Of a stretch of 64,000 nucleotides of DNA, positions 34,801-46,245 are shown piece by piece. Below the pieces are notes generated by a model. It did no database searches. It saw only the letters and a program-made list of their open reading frames with translations, and was not told the DNA's origin. The stretch comes from Pseudofabraea citricarpa. Lineage: Eukaryota; Ascomycota; Leotiomycetes; Helotiales; Dermateaceae. Each line of letters starts with the position of its first letter. Position 1 is the first letter of the stretch. Made by a program: the position numbers and the translations under genes. The stretch lies in the NCBI GenBank assembly GCA_029641185.1, contig JAPWGK010000010.1:1302001-1366000 (forward strand), given 5' to 3'.

Positions 34801-35713
34801 CGTTGAGGCAACAGTTGTAGGTCTTCGGGAAGAGGAGGAAAAGCTGAAGGAGTCAGTCGCGATTCTGAAAGCCGAGCAAGATAACCTTGCACATCAGAAG
34901 ATGCGACTCTCGGCCGATGTTTCGAGTCTCGAAACAGCTCTCCGAATACGCCGTGAAGAATTGCATGCGATGGAAGCGAGAGCCGAGGGATTAGAGCGAC
35001 GTATTCTAGAAGGGGTGATGGATCATTCTAGAGCTCTGCTGATGTCGAAATCGAAATCGAAATCAAACAAGGGACGAGACGTGATGAGTCGCAAGCGCGT
35101 CCCAAGCCAAGTGCCCTCGGGCACCGAATCCGGTGTTTCTAGAGCTCCCTCGCGAGCTTCAAACACAACTCAAAGCGCTGTCAGCATGGCCATGAACGGT
35201 AACCGAGCAATGGTCCACGTCCCCATCAACAACTCAGCTGGAGCATCACGACGCATCCTCTCGCTTAGCCAGATCACCAACAACGTCCCCACGGGCGGCT
35301 TCAAACGTAGCCACAGCGTCAAGACGCCAGGTGGGGCAAGCACTCTCCGCAAGTCGAGCTGGGGTGGCTCGATGAGTCGCAAGTATGGGGAACTCAACAA
35401 GGAGAACCTAGCGCTCAAGGAGAGCGAGGAGGACGAGAACGCTAGCCTGGATGGTGATACAGGCGGCGCCGACGAAGATGAAGAGGACGACGATACCATG
35501 CGTCGTAGTAGTCGAGGTACCACGATCCTTACCAGTACCGGGACAGGTGTCAGTGAGAGTATCATTGATGAAGGGACCGAGTGGACTGGTAGTGAGGTCG
35601 ACAGCTCCTTATTAGACACAGATGCCGAGACGGAGACGGACATCGGGACAGATGCCGGGACTGAGAGGGGTGTGATTCTCTATGATGATGATGTGTCAGT
35701 TGAAGTCGCTTAA
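28818..35713 (+). CDS. Giant repeat-containing coiled-coil protein (2281 residues), family not recognised
   Basis: Two exons, 28818-28975 and 29026-35713; the intron (gtaggt to gagaatag, gctaac branch) joins at MVPMWDSSDPERAPP. Residues 1-250 are disordered and Ser/Pro-rich (ASPERLLIKGATHKRMQSLQ). Residues about 580-1085 consist of about 17 tandem helical units of the form (R/K)D-x-h-x-(D/E)-A/T-h-x-E-h-L-x-x-F-(E/D)-F, alternately spaced by short Pro/Gln or NSTAVV-R-D linkers. A further series of looser units (for example KDEIIEALREGLDGLRSEID) continues to about 1330, then long coiled coils (to about 2010), including two copies of LLKD(V/I)PP-EKYDDGQ. The tail is basic, then acidic (TETDIGTDAGTE). 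No enzyme domain is visible. A cytoskeletal or scaffold role is inference. Filamentous-fungal relatives are often labelled only as coiled-coil or segregation-ATPase-like. Confidence 0.85.
30760..32260 (+). repeat. In-frame tandem repeat array inside the giant protein gene
   Basis: About 17 units of 25-37 codons. In the most similar part, paired units repeat with a period of about 183-189 bp: the RDDVFDTV segment recurs near 31470, 31660, 31846, 32030 and 32212. Partner units begin (T)KDAV and end FDF. The nearly identical DNA suggests recent expansion by unequal exchange. Confidence 0.9.
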
Positions 35714-38062
35714 CTTTATTCACTTGGCTAAGTGAAGACGGCTGTTTATTCTTTTCTTGTAGCTCTCTTTCTCTCTCCCGTTGAGAAAGAAGAGGAAGTT
35801 CTTTTCAGTTGGAGACTTGGAGTGAATGAATATGGGCGGGGAAGCCAGGGAAAGCGATGGAGTATTGTTTATGTTGTTTGTATAGCGTCTCTTGGCCTTT
35901 GCCTTTTGTATTTTGGGCCGGGGTTGTCGACAGTGTTGCGTCTTGTTTTTAATGATGAATGAATGTCGTTTTGAGGTTTTCTACAGCTCTCTCTTTCTCT
36001 GTTCATCATGGGAGCAGTAGCTTAGCCCACCTTATCCTGTCGTATAATTAGTTTTGTTAGGTACCTAGGCTTAGGTATATTAGGATATGAATAGATGCGG
36101 CATGAAAGAAAAAGAATGTTTTGTCTACATCTTATTTAATAGCTACTCGTGTACAAGCTGCATCCACGTGTATGTGTGTGTATGTGTTTATGTGTATATG
36201 TTTATGTGCATGTGTCTGTCTGCATTTACGAATATTCTATCCTTCTTCTCTTCTTCCTGTCTTTCCTATATCATAGAGGTACCCTCGCATCTCATCTCCT
36301 CCTGGGAACATTTCCATACATGACATGACATGACACGACATGACATGACATTCTATGTAGACGCAGAGTCAAAACCCACTAGTACCTGAGCCAAGCCAGG
36401 ACTTGGAGGGTTGGCAGAGAGTTGATAGAGAAGTAGAAGAAAAGACCCGCCAACCAAAGACAGACAGACAGACAGAGACGGAGAGGGGGGGGGAACAAGA
36501 AAAACAAGAAGAAGAAAAAAACAAGGAGCTCTAGTCTATCCCGCTGGGGGTTTGAGATCAAATAACGTCAAATAAGACACGCGCAGTTCCTAGGTAGGTA
36601 TGTATGGCCGGCCTTCTTTTCGCACCCGACCCGACTCGACCTGACTCGACTCGATTGTATTCCCCCCTTTTTTCCAAAAATCAAGATCGAACACCCTTCT
36701 TTCAATGAACGTACATACATACATACATAGGTACACACGCAGGTAGGTAGGTAGGTAGGTACGTGAGTGAAGCAGAAAAGAGAGAAGAGAATAGAAGGGA
36801 AAGGGGGAGAGAAAAGAAAAAAAGACACCCCCCTTTCCATGCATTTATATCCAAGAGAGAGATGGAGATGGATGGATAGAGGGGCTTGAGGGCTTAAGTT
36901 GATTGAATCTGATCTGAGCTTGATTTGATTAGATTATATTAAGAAGAAAGAAGAAAAAGATATAGGCGCCTAGCCTAGTTATTAAAAGGGGATAGGATAG
37001 GTCAATCCTCCTTCCCTTCCTACCTCCCTTCCCTCCCTGTCCCCTGGATCGAACTCCTTCTCGCTACACACACGCACACACAAACAAACATAAAAGCATC
37101 GTGCAAAAAGGACACACAGAAATCCAGCACTTGATCAAGCAAGCGTCGTCATATCATCATCATCATCACCATCACCAGCACCAGCACCGCCATATATTAT
37201 ATACACCCAGAAATGGAAAGGAAGAGAAGACGGAAGATTAGAAGGCAGAAGGCAGAAGGCAGAAGGCAGGCAGAGCAAGAGATAATCGAAAAAAAAAGGT
37301 TTGATTGATCAAGTAATTCTGAGATGGGAGTTTAACAAAAACAACGTGCCTAGCGGGACTGGATCCCAACACTGTTTTTCTTTTGCAAACCTCCTCCCTT
37401 CATCCCATGCCAACTCGCTTCCTGCGCCTTCAAAAAAGAGAAAAAGAGGATAAAGAAAAACCGGCCCCCCCACGAATCGAATCGAATGGAAAACAAGACA
37501 TTTCCTCCTGGGTTGTCGAGAGACAACTATCCCAGCAGATGTGAGACTTGAAAACCCCAGTTTCCCAAGCCTCCAAGAATGGAAAGAAGCCAGCGCGTGC
37601 GTCTCTAGAAGAACAAGCCTGGCTCCGTGGTATCTGATTACAAAAGAAAAAGAATGAGTGTAGTAGTTAATTTAAGTGTTTTGAATGCCCTTCCCGTTCC
37701 CAACCGAATATGCTGATGTGATGATGACGTTAAGGAAAATGTTGTCCAAATGCAAAGACGCAGCGCGAGCCACTTTTGTTTCCATCCTGTATAAATGATC
37801 CAGAGCCCGATGATATCCTGTCTGATGAAATGCGCCGGAGAAAACCCAAAGATAAAGAAAAAAGTGTTGCTCGGTAGAATGACGAGAAAACCCCAAGTGC
37901 GCCCGCTCTGTCAGTCCCAAAGATGCTGTAAGGACGATTGAACGAAGGGGTATTGTGCTTATGAAACCGAACCGATCTGAAAGGAAACGTGGGCAGTTTA
38001 TTACAGGTATGAAAATACACGGTAAGAGTATATACAGTCGAAATGAAGGTTGTGGATAGGAA
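35714..38062. other. 2.3-kb gap between convergent genes, rich in simple repeats
   Basis: It holds 3' UTRs of the giant gene and the phospholipase C gene. Simple runs include TG-rich 36168-36220, acatg/gacat units 36318-36352, acag/cagac 36460-36475, (ACAT)n about 36711-36728, (GGTA)n about 36740-36760, cat/cac triplets 37155-37190 and agaaggc units 37240-37268. No credible ORF. Confidence 0.6.
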
Positions 38063-41000
38063 TCACTGATGGCCACTGTCAACAGATGACTTAGGCGACA
38101 TAGGAGTGCGGTTCCAGACAGTACGGCCAATGCTTTTGAGCTTTCCAACAGAGTCAGATGACTCTGGGCCATTGACGTAGATGCTGGTGGCGGGGTCTAT
38201 CTTGATACGACAGAAGAGAGTTGAGAAGAGGAATTGATCGCCATTGCTGTCGTAGAGTGGCAGGGTTCGATAGCCTTGTTTGAGGGTGCTGAGCTTTGCA
38301 GTATATGTTGCAAGAGGTTGGCCTCTGTCACTGTAATTGTGACCATCAGATGAGCATCGAACAGTCCAACGGACAAAGACTAGATCAGGGAATTTGGTGG
38401 TGAGATTGAAGTTGAACTTCTTGTCGAAGATGGGATTGAAACCGTTCTCGGGGACGATATGAGTACGGCGTCTGTGAGGTGCTCCTAGACCAGAAGACCC
38501 GTCTTTGGCTGAAGCGTCGAGACCGCCTTCTCCCACAACACCTTTGACTTCCTTGGTCTTGTCATCGGCGTGGTACACCTCCACCTCAACGTATGGATCA
38601 ACGCTTCGGTTTGGCGTGAGGCCCTTTGGTCTCATGAGTTGCTGAGCCGAGATTACATCAATGGAGAAGTTCACCTCCTTGCGCTCCAGCTTGACTGCGG
38701 TTCCAGGAACATTAGGTACCATTCTGATCTCTCGAAGCTCCCTAGGCTTGAGAACATAGCCTGACTGATCGGTTCCAGATGCGAACATGGCATCGTTCAT
38801 TTGCATGCCCAGGTCGTATGTTTGCCAGTTCAGCGCCACCATTTGAACACCTCGACGCCAGTAGGTAAGGGGGTCGAAGTTGGTTGATGCTACACGCCAC
38901 CCGTTAGGGTAAACTCGCATTAGGTACCGCATGTTGTGCCGGATCAGAGTGTTCTTCTCCTCGGAGGTTTTGGTGTTCTTTTGGAATGTTTGCTCCATGA
39001 ACGAGTAGATGTGGTTGTATGCCTTGCTATCTGGAGTATCGAATCCACCGAACTTGATTCCAGCACTATAGACACCAAGCTCGCCTAGGACTTTGACTAT
39101 GTTGCTAGTCTTGTTCTTCAGGTTGCTATCCCGGGCTCTGGCAATGTCATCAGCAAGACTCTCGCTGTCGCTAGTGCTGCTGCTCATGCTGTCGTTTGTG
39201 TCGTTGCCAGAAGCTCTAGTCTCATAGCGGCTCATGATTCGAGACCGAGATCCGTAGGGGCTGGGTGGTAGAAGACCAGCAGAGATTGTAGAGTTGTCCA
39301 GCTGAAGAGGCCGGATATATGGTGAGCTCATACTAGTTCCTCTGCTTCGCCCGTTGGGTTCGGATGTAATTGAATCTTGAGAAGGGCGGGGCTTCTTGAC
39401 TTTGATTAGTATGCGGTTCATCAACTGAGACGGCGATGGGAGCTGATCAGAGTTGGGATCGAGTGGCTCGGTAACAAGCTTTGAGCCACAGGTGTCTTTG
39501 ATAATCTCAGCCATCATAGCTTGTTGAGCTGGGTTGCAGTGTACTTCTAAGGAAATCCACAAAGGATATGGTGACTTCACAAAGGCGTATTTGCTGATAG
39601 TAGACATAACATCGCGAAAGGAGACTTGGCTGGTAAGCGTCCGGCCATGCATAACAACGGGTCCTTCAGCTCCATTCCAACAGTCGACCTCAACACATCG
39701 GCAACCCTTATTCAAGGCTGAAATGTAAGCCTCCACACTCGACTCGCCTGCAACTTGACGACCCAAAAGATACGTGTTGTGAGAGCTGGAAATGAAGTAT
39801 TCGTGAAGAGGTCTGTCGAGTGAGAACTCTGCTGTGGGATTCGCCAAAGGAACATTGAAAGTCGAGATCAGATAGCTAGACAAAGCTGCTTCGTTCATCA
39901 TAGGAGTTTCGCCATCGGTCACACTTTGTGCGGCTTGTTCCTTGGATTTTGATCGGCGAACAAACTTTGCAAAGACCGTTTCCCAGTGAGCTCTATCCGT
40001 GTTGATATCTTCACCTTGAACATCCTTCAGGAATTTCAAGAAGTCTTCGAGGGTCATGCCCTTGTCGGCGTTCGAAGCCAGCTCGCGATATAGAGCTCTC
40101 ACATCCTCTCTTCGCTTCATCAACTTCACAAACTCTTGAAACTCTGTAAAATTCAATCTACCAGATCGAGAGACATCGGCGGTATTGAACTTGGAGCGAA
40201 GGTAGTTCGAGGACCCGTGAATATGTAAGCTACGGCAAAGTCTCTCAACACCAATAAAGTCAAGATCTTCGTCGTCTTCAGTATGGGGCTTGTCCACAAA
40301 CTGCTTGGTCATCTCGGCGCGCCAGTAAGCTCTAACGGCTTTGTCGTGAAAGGAAGAAAGCGATGCCATAAGGTCGTGTCGATGTTTGGAAATGGCATCA
40401 AGCGTTGAGGTCCAAAGATCAAAGGTCTGATCGTCACTAGCAATCAGGTGCATGGCCTTTTGGGAACGTCCCTTGGATTTATCTGGGACTGCGTATAGAA
40501 TAGAAAAAAACCGAGGTTCTTCGGCAGCGGGCACTCCAAATTCCTGGCGGTAATTTCGAGCATCTATGCCAACTCGGATCTCCTTGATATCGTCAATATA
40601 GAATGATTTCGATGGACGGTTCTTGTCCCACGAGACCTTGGCTGCCTCGTTCTCGAGAACGAATGTGAGAAGCTTCTTTTTCTTCTTTGTAACCTTAGTC
40701 ATCGTGGTGCCCTGAAGCAGTATCGAAGGAATCACGGGGCCGGGGCCAGGACTAGACGTAACCGGGCCATTAGATCCAGCCAGGGATGCAGTTGTGCTAC
40801 CGCTAGTAAAATCGCGTGTCCCATCAGCACCAAGTGTCGAGGTCAACTCGTTTGAATATTCATCAATAATATCGTCATCCGAGTCGCCAAACAAAGCCCC
40901 CCTGCCACCTTCTGGCGCCGTATTAGTACTATCGCTTCTTCGGCGCATGATGACCGGTCCAGTGCTCTGATCTCGGCTCATGGCGGTGGTGGATGATTGT

Positions 41001-41482
41001 CTCCGGCGGCCAGCAAACTGAGTTGCTCTGTTCGACAGCCTCCTGATCAAGCCCGGAGACTTGCTCGCGGCCATGGCCTCGCTCATGGCATTGTGACTTG
41101 ATTTCCGAGAGACGATTGACTCTGGGAGCTCGAATGGAGGGGGGAGGTACTCAGCTTCCCGTCCGCGCATCGGTTCGGGCGAGCCTTGTACGGAGGAGTT
41201 GTTGGTGGTGAGGTGGGTCGCTTCGGGCGACATGACGGGTGAGGCCTGTCTGGAGCTGGAGGCAATTGAAGATGCGGAAATGGCCGAGGCCGGTATCGAG
41301 GTCGAGGAGGAGGAGATAGGAGGGAGAAAGGAGGTCTGGACGTGGCTGGGCTTTGCGCGCCGCAGCGAGGACGACTGTGAGGATTGGGTATTCATGGTTG
41401 TCGTGGATAGGTTGGTCGCGGGTATGGAGGTGGTGGAAGAGGAAGCTGTTGCCAGCATGGAAGGGCTTGAAGTGGCCGACAT
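38063..41482 (-). CDS. PLC1: Phosphoinositide-specific phospholipase C
   Basis: A single exon of 1139 residues. The frame runs open upstream to 41824 but its first ATG is at 41482 (MSATSSPSMLATAS). A 250-residue Ser/Thr-rich N-terminus precedes a PH-like domain (about 257-375), EF-hand-like helices (about 400-520), the catalytic X half (about 555-700) and Y half (about 800-915), then a C2 domain (about 937-1097). X-domain markers are EYFISSSHNTYLLGRQ and VVMHGRTLT, supplying both catalytic histidines, and CVEVDCWNG. The Y domain has SAGIKFGGFDTPDS. The enzyme splits PIP2 to inositol trisphosphate and diacylglycerol at the plasma membrane. The Ser-rich head is longer than in yeast Plc1 (869 residues). 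Confidence 0.95.
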   Translation of the reverse strand: MSATSSPSMLATASSSTTSIPATNLSTTTMNTQSSQSSSLRRAKPSHVQTSFLPPISSSSTSIPASAISASSIASSSRQASPVMSPEATHLTTNNSSVQGSPEPMRGREAEYLPPPFELPESIVSRKSSHNAMSEAMAASKSPGLIRRLSNRATQFAGRRRQSSTTAMSRDQSTGPVIMRRRSDSTNTAPEGGRGALFGDSDDDIIDEYSNELTSTLGADGTRDFTSGSTTASLAGSNGPVTSSPGPGPVIPSILLQGTTMTKVTKKKKKLLTFVLENEAAKVSWDKNRPSKSFYIDDIKEIRVGIDARNYRQEFGVPAAEEPRFFSILYAVPDKSKGRSQKAMHLIASDDQTFDLWTSTLDAISKHRHDLMASLSSFHDKAVRAYWRAEMTKQFVDKPHTEDDEDLDFIGVERLCRSLHIHGSSNYLRSKFNTADVSRSGRLNFTEFQEFVKLMKRREDVRALYRELASNADKGMTLEDFLKFLKDVQGEDINTDRAHWETVFAKFVRRSKSKEQAAQSVTDGETPMMNEAALSSYLISTFNVPLANPTAEFSLDRPLHEYFISSSHNTYLLGRQVAGESSVEAYISALNKGCRCVEVDCWNGAEGPVVMHGRTLTSQVSFRDVMSTISKYAFVKSPYPLWISLEVHCNPAQQAMMAEIIKDTCGSKLVTEPLDPNSDQLPSPSQLMNRILIKVKKPRPSQDSITSEPNGRSRGTSMSSPYIRPLQLDNSTISAGLLPPSPYGSRSRIMSRYETRASGNDTNDSMSSSTSDSESLADDIARARDSNLKNKTSNIVKVLGELGVYSAGIKFGGFDTPDSKAYNHIYSFMEQTFQKNTKTSEEKNTLIRHNMRYLMRVYPNGWRVASTNFDPLTYWRRGVQMVALNWQTYDLGMQMNDAMFASGTDQSGYVLKPRELREIRMVPNVPGTAVKLERKEVNFSIDVISAQQLMRPKGLTPNRSVDPYVEVEVYHADDKTKEVKGVVGEGGLDASAKDGSSGLGAPHRRRTHIVPENGFNPIFDKKFNFNLTTKFPDLVFVRWTVRCSSDGHNYSDRGQPLATYTAKLSTLKQGYRTLPLYDSNGDQFLFSTLFCRIKIDPATSIYVNGPESSDSVGKLKSIGRTVWNRTPMSPKSSVDSGHQ

Positions 41483-42238
41483 GGCAATGCGCTCAGAATA
41501 TATGTGAGGCAGCGTTGCAGGTATTCGAAGTCGAAGAAAGGGTTTATGAGAACCAGATATCTGTGATTGGGCGCATATTCTCTCTGGGTTGTCAACCGAC
41601 AGGGTATGGGAGCCTTTTGAGGTTCGGTGGAGGAGGCCGTTGATCGCGCAGTGCGTCCTCTCACTCTCGTGCTCGCCGTCAGGTGGTGGAGGAAGTGATG
41701 CCGTGGTTTGGCGGGCGATCGTACATGAAATTGAATAAGGTGAATATGCAGCTGGCCACTTCAGGACTGATGCTGGGTGGTAGTCGAGGGCGGGTTTTGG
41801 GGGGTGACAGAGTTGATTATCCACGGCCTGCAGGATTTCAGAATATGATCAAATTATTCTGCGTTTCGATGTACAAGGCGACGAAGCGGAAAACGGGAAA
41901 AAGATGAGATGAGTAAGAAAGAGTAAGAAGCAAGAAGTACGACGGGGTGGCACGAAGGGAACGAATTGGCAGCAGGAGGGTAGAGTGTAGAGTGCAGTGC
42001 CGTGCAGCTGCAAAGGAAGTGCAGTTGGTGGTAGTGGTAGTGGTAATGGTAGGTAGGTAGAGTGAGTGAGAAAGTAAAGAAAGGAGCGCGTGCAGACAGT
42101 GGCTTGCGTGCAGCTGTTGCTTGTTGATTTTTCGAAGAAGGTGGAGGTGGAGGTGAAAGTGGATGTGGAAGTGGTAGCGGTGGTGGTGGTGGTAGTGGTG
42201 GTGGTGGTGGTAGTAGTAGTGAAAGCGAACTGGTAAGG

Positions 42239-42240
<2 letters not shown>

Positions 42241-42272
<32 letters not shown>
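42241..42272 (+). repeat. (TTGA)8 microsatellite
   Basis: Eight perfect TTGA units in the PLC1 upstream region. Confidence 0.95.
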
Positions 42273-42273
<1 letters not shown>

Positions 42274-42516
42274 AGGGATGGACGGGCGAGGGTGATGAGT
42301 GACAGGGTGTGTGGTGCCGGGTTGCGGTGCGCTGGAGCTGGAGCTGGAGCTGGAGCGGGTGCTGGTAGAAGAAGCAGTACCGAACGAAGCAAGCAAGCAA
42401 CCAAGCAAGCAAGCAACCAGGCCAGGGCAAGCAAGAGAGGCAGCCGGGCAGCCAGGCGGGAGGGCAGGAGGGCAGGAGGGGGGCCGTGAGGGCTCAGGGC
42501 ACAACGAGAGCCCGTA

Positions 42517-42555
<39 letters not shown>
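42517..42555 (+). repeat. (AAT)10 followed by A9
   Basis: Ten AAT units ending in a run of nine A. Confidence 0.95.
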
Positions 42556-42560
42556 CTATG

Positions 42561-45370
42561 AACTGACCTCCAGTGAATCTTGGCACACGTCTAAACAGCA
42601 AATCTACCCTTTGCCTCTGCCTCTCTTTTTTTCTTCTTTCCGTCTGGGGGGGGGGGGTGGATAGTGGTGGTAGTCGTGGTAGTAGTGATGATGGTGGTGG
42701 TGGCAGTCGGGGGGGGAACACTGAGAGAGAGGCAGAAAAGACAGAAGGACAAGGGCCTCCGGACGAACGAAATAATTTGCTACCTAGCAGGCTGGGATCA
42801 ACCCTGTGGTCCACTATATCTGCGCTGGTGGGTACTGTACGCTGGGACGCTGGCACGCTGGAACGCTGGAAACGCTAAGCCGATCAAAGTACTGCTGCTG
42901 CTGCTGCTGCTACGGTGCTGTGCTGCTGCTACGGTACTGCTCTGCTCTGCTCTGCTACTGCGAAAAAGCCTGCGAGCGTCTTCAGGAAGATATGCCCGAC
43001 AATGTAGGAGCGACAGTGAGGGTCTGAGAGAGAGTGAGGAGTCCACTGATGCGATGCTGCCACTCCAGAATGCCTGCTCGATGGGATTTGATCTGTCTGT
43101 CAGGCTCGCCCGTTGGTTACCTGGATGTTTGTGTGGTCCGTCCTGAGTCTTGTCTGTCTATCTGTCTGTCTGTCTGTCCGTCCGTCTCCACCGAAGCCTT
43201 TCGCTCGTTAAGCCTGACGCCTGAATCCTGCCGTTCAAAACAAACACGCCAATAATGATGTTTCCGATGCGGGCGAGAGGCAGACTGATGAACCCGGCCG
43301 ACAGGTAAGTGGGTTGGGGATGGCGAGCGAGGCTGCTCTGGGAATGGTATTGGTGACTGACGAGGAGGACGTGTTGGTAGTGCCGCTGCTGCTGGCAGTG
43401 GTGGTTCGCTATGGACGGTATGTGGGCGATGCAGATGCAATGCAGAGAACACTTGAGTAGAAGCACGAAGAAGAGAAGGGGATGGATATGGATGCGGAGG
43501 GGGAGGGGGATGCGATGGGCGAGGCTGCTTCTATATCACTCTGTCACATATGGTCTGTCGTTCGTCGACTGCGCTGCGCTGCGCTGCTCTGCTCCGGAAG
43601 AGACGGTGAAGGCAGTGAGGAATGAATGGACATGGCATGGGATGGGATGATGAGTCTTCCAGTTCCAGCATTGGTGCCCGTTGGTAGTTGGCAGTTGGCT
43701 GGCATGGCTGGCGGGCGGCAAGTAGAGCAAGCAGCAGCAGGAGGAGGAGCAGTAGCAATAGCAGCAGCACGTCAACACGAGGAGACGCTGAGCACTGGCA
43801 CTGCACTTGAGCAGGGCCATGAAAAGGCGAGTGAGGCCAGCAGCCAGCAGCCAGCCTGTCAGATCCCATCCGAAGCACTTAGTTGGCTCAGCAAAACTTA
43901 GGCGTGCCCCCCCGGAATCTGGCAATCTCGAATGTGTGATGATACACTTTTGCTCCCCATTCTCCCATAGGAGCAGAAATGCAGACCGCCTCCTCACAAT
44001 TCCCACCGCTTGCACTGCCTGTCAACATCTGTTGTCGCTGGTCTTGTGACTCTATTTCCACTCTGGAGTGTCGTCAAGACAGGGTATCAAGCGACTGGAC
44101 GGGAGTGAGCCCATGGCATTAGGCTGGCTGTGGTTGGCCATACCCCCCCCAGAATGCTTGGATCATCATCATCATCATTATTATTATCATCATTATCAGC
44201 AACCTAAAAACGGACACACGGTAGCTGCCATCATCTTGCATGGGCGTCTTGACTTGCTGTGCTGCACTGCACGCTGCACCGCACTGCACCACGATCCACG
44301 GTTGCTGCGCTGGCATGATTATCCACTGAGGATGGGGGGGTCCAATGGCAGCCAACACGAGAGAGATCCTTCCTGCAGACCGCACATCTATCATGTCAAA
44401 TGGAAGGCGATGAAAAACATGGTGAATGAGGGAGATGCACCCGGCTCGAAATAATCGTCGGTATCCTTCGTATCCACGGGCACATGGAGCTGAACACACT
44501 AGCGCCTGGCCGAGGAGATGAACTGCTGCGGTGTGTGAAAGAGCGAGTGAGTGAGTGAGTAGTGAGAGCACTGGGCGAGCATTGAGCGCTCAAGAATCAT
44601 CGTAATCAGCAAGGTGCGGGTGCCAGCCACCGTCTCTCCAAATAGATGTTGCGGAAAATAAAATCGCAAAAGGTTATTTTTTTCATTCTTTTTGTTTTTC
44701 CTGCTCTCTCTCCCTGACGCCACGGCTGCCCAAGCCAGGAAGCATTCTCTAGGCAGAGACAACCTTGCGGGTATTAGGCAAGCAACCAGGAAATGCTTGG
44801 TGGGGATTTCGGGAGACCTTTCGCTGGGTGGTGCGGGCAGCGTCATCAACCGGGGCGTGCTTGTTGTTTCAACAAGGAACTCATGCGACTCCATCTGTTA
44901 TCTCATCATCGAAATTCATTGCCTGTGGATGTGGAGCCCGCCCCTGCCTCGCCCTGGACCCTGGAGGTTGGGTCGTGTAGCCTTGCCAGCGCCTCTCTGT
45001 GATGAGCAGCTAGCTAATCAGAGTCATCGTCAATCACCGACGACTGAGGAGACTGACGAGGACAGCTGCAACAATCCGCGCGTGCTCTGCCATCTTTCTG
45101 ACGGCGCATGGCTGCATCATCTTGATTTCCTCTTATGACGGCCGGCTGGCCTCTTGTCCTTGGACTTGGACGTGGACGTGGACGCTGGCCGCTTGGTTCA
45201 AATCAAACCCACCAACATGCGACTTTCGAGTCTTGTGTCTTGACATGTGCCTTCCGCATACTTAACAACCCTCTTATGGCACCGCAAGCTGGCCCCGCCG
45301 TACCGTACCTCATGAGGCAGGAGGGACCATTTAACCTCATGCAGCAGGAATCTCGTACTTGTCTTGCCTG
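42561..45370. other. Gene-poor block, left part
   Basis: No ORF with recognisable content. Overlapping frames of 100-160 codons occur on both strands, as expected by chance in repeat-rich sequence. Simple runs: poly-G 42646-42658, (CTG)6 at 42892-42911, TCTG units 43155-43178, AGC/GGA triplets 43728-43768, CAT/TAT triplets 44164-44198. Confidence 0.55.
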
Positions 45371-45503
45371 GTGTAGCACGGAAGGAGCGCGCACTAGCGC
45401 TATTGCCTGTATTTAAGCCTTTTCCTCCGTTACAGGAGTCTTCTCCTCTCCAACCACCCAGACAATCATTTCACACAACCTATTCAACCCTTGCCACACT
45501 GGT
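45371..45503 (+). repeat. 133-bp direct repeat, copy 1
   Basis: Starts gtgtagcacgg and ends ttgccacactggt. By eye it is identical to 46113-46245, 742 bp downstream. It contains a TATA-like tatttaag followed by a CT/CA-rich leader-like stretch, and an ATG follows at 45509. Confidence 0.95.
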
Positions 45504-46240
45504 GACCAATGCCAGGCATAGGCTCTGTGTCAATGGGACAACGGTATTCGCTCTTTTTTCAAGTATATCTTCGACTTTCGGTGCTTTCAATATCCCTACT
45601 CAAATCACAGTCATTTTCTGCGACCTGCGCGAGCAACTACCTTCTCACACGATCGAAGCTACGGCACGTAATCCAGTACGAACACAAGCACGAATACGAT
45701 TTGCGAAACACGGTTTTTACGAGGATATCTTTTCGAGCACGCAAAGCTACGGTACGCGTTCTATTCGGACTCTTATTACACGCGGCTGTATATCTGAGGC
45801 TTCTGGGAGTGAACCAGGGGCTAGGGACCATAAAGATTTGGGCTTCTGAAGAATGGAAGATCGTGAAGGAAGTATACAGTTGGATGGATGGAACGGGGGT
45901 AGAACGGGGCCGGGGAAGCTAGCTACTCAGCGAAGCAGGAATTGAGGAATCAGGAATTGGGAGAATATTACGGCACGTGTTCCGTAGGAGGAAAGAACGC
46001 TTCAGATGACCAGAACGAGGAGAGGCAGGTTCTTGCAGAGGATAATTGGGAATAGCTTCGTTTTGGAGGGGTATATGGGAATCACTGTTTTCTGGGGAGG
46101 ATATATGGGTGAGTGTAGCACGGAAGGAGCGCGCACTAGCGCTATTGCCTGTATTTAAGCCTTTTCCTCCGTTACAGGAGTCTTCTCCTCTCCAACCACC
46201 CAGACAATCATTTCACACAACCTATTCAACCCTTGCCACA
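45372..46240 (+). mobile_element. Possible miniature LTR (TRIM-like) element
   Basis: If the terminal repeats are read as tgtagca...ttgccaca (TG...CA ends), the first is followed by c-tggtgaccaatgcc, which begins TGG like a tRNA primer-binding site. The second is preceded by a purine-rich tract (ggggagga...gggtgag). The 4 bp ctgg flank both outer ends. The size, about 870 bp with roughly 130-bp ends, fits TRIM elements. Against it, ctggt also follows copy 1, so the TSD may be illusory, and a plain promoter duplication explains the same data. Confidence 0.25.
45509..45922 (+). other. Open frame of 137 codons between the direct repeats
   Basis: ATG at 45509 (MPGIGSVSMGQRY) shortly after repeat copy 1. 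The frame is not recognised. An intron-like segment (gtattc near 45542 to caaatcacag near 45611) could shorten it to a roughly 31-residue product. Coding status is doubtful; it is listed because it follows a promoter-like repeat. Confidence 0.2.
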
Positions 46241-46245
46241 CTGGT
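46113..46245 (+). repeat. 133-bp direct repeat, copy 2
   Basis: Second copy of the 45371-45503 sequence. Flanks differ on both sides: upstream is ggatatatgggtga and downstream is catgttgtgttgcc. Confidence 0.95.

Larger units (their letters stand above)
41483..42560. promoter_or_regulatory. PLC1 upstream/leader region, microsatellite-rich
   Basis: On the coding (minus) strand this is a long pyrimidine-rich leader. It includes ggtgga/ggtggt triplets (42130-42230), (TTGA)8 at 42241-42272, (GGAGCT)n near 42335-42358, (AGCA)n 42386-42418 and (AAT)10 plus an A run at 42517-42555. Three overlapping 190- to 216-codon minus frames here reflect the repeats, not genes. Confidence 0.55.

Noticed and set aside
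41483..41824. Upstream extension of the phospholipase C frame (114 more residues)
   Set aside because: There is no ATG in the extension. The first methionine codon is at 41482, and the extension lacks family similarity.
41838..42504. Three overlapping frames of 193-216 codons upstream of PLC1
   Set aside because: They are different readings of the same triplet and tetranucleotide repeats (Ser/Pro/Thr/His runs), so not genes.
45195..45215. ggttcaaatc resembling a tRNA B box
   Set aside because: The flanking bases do not pair into a T arm and no cloverleaf fits upstream.
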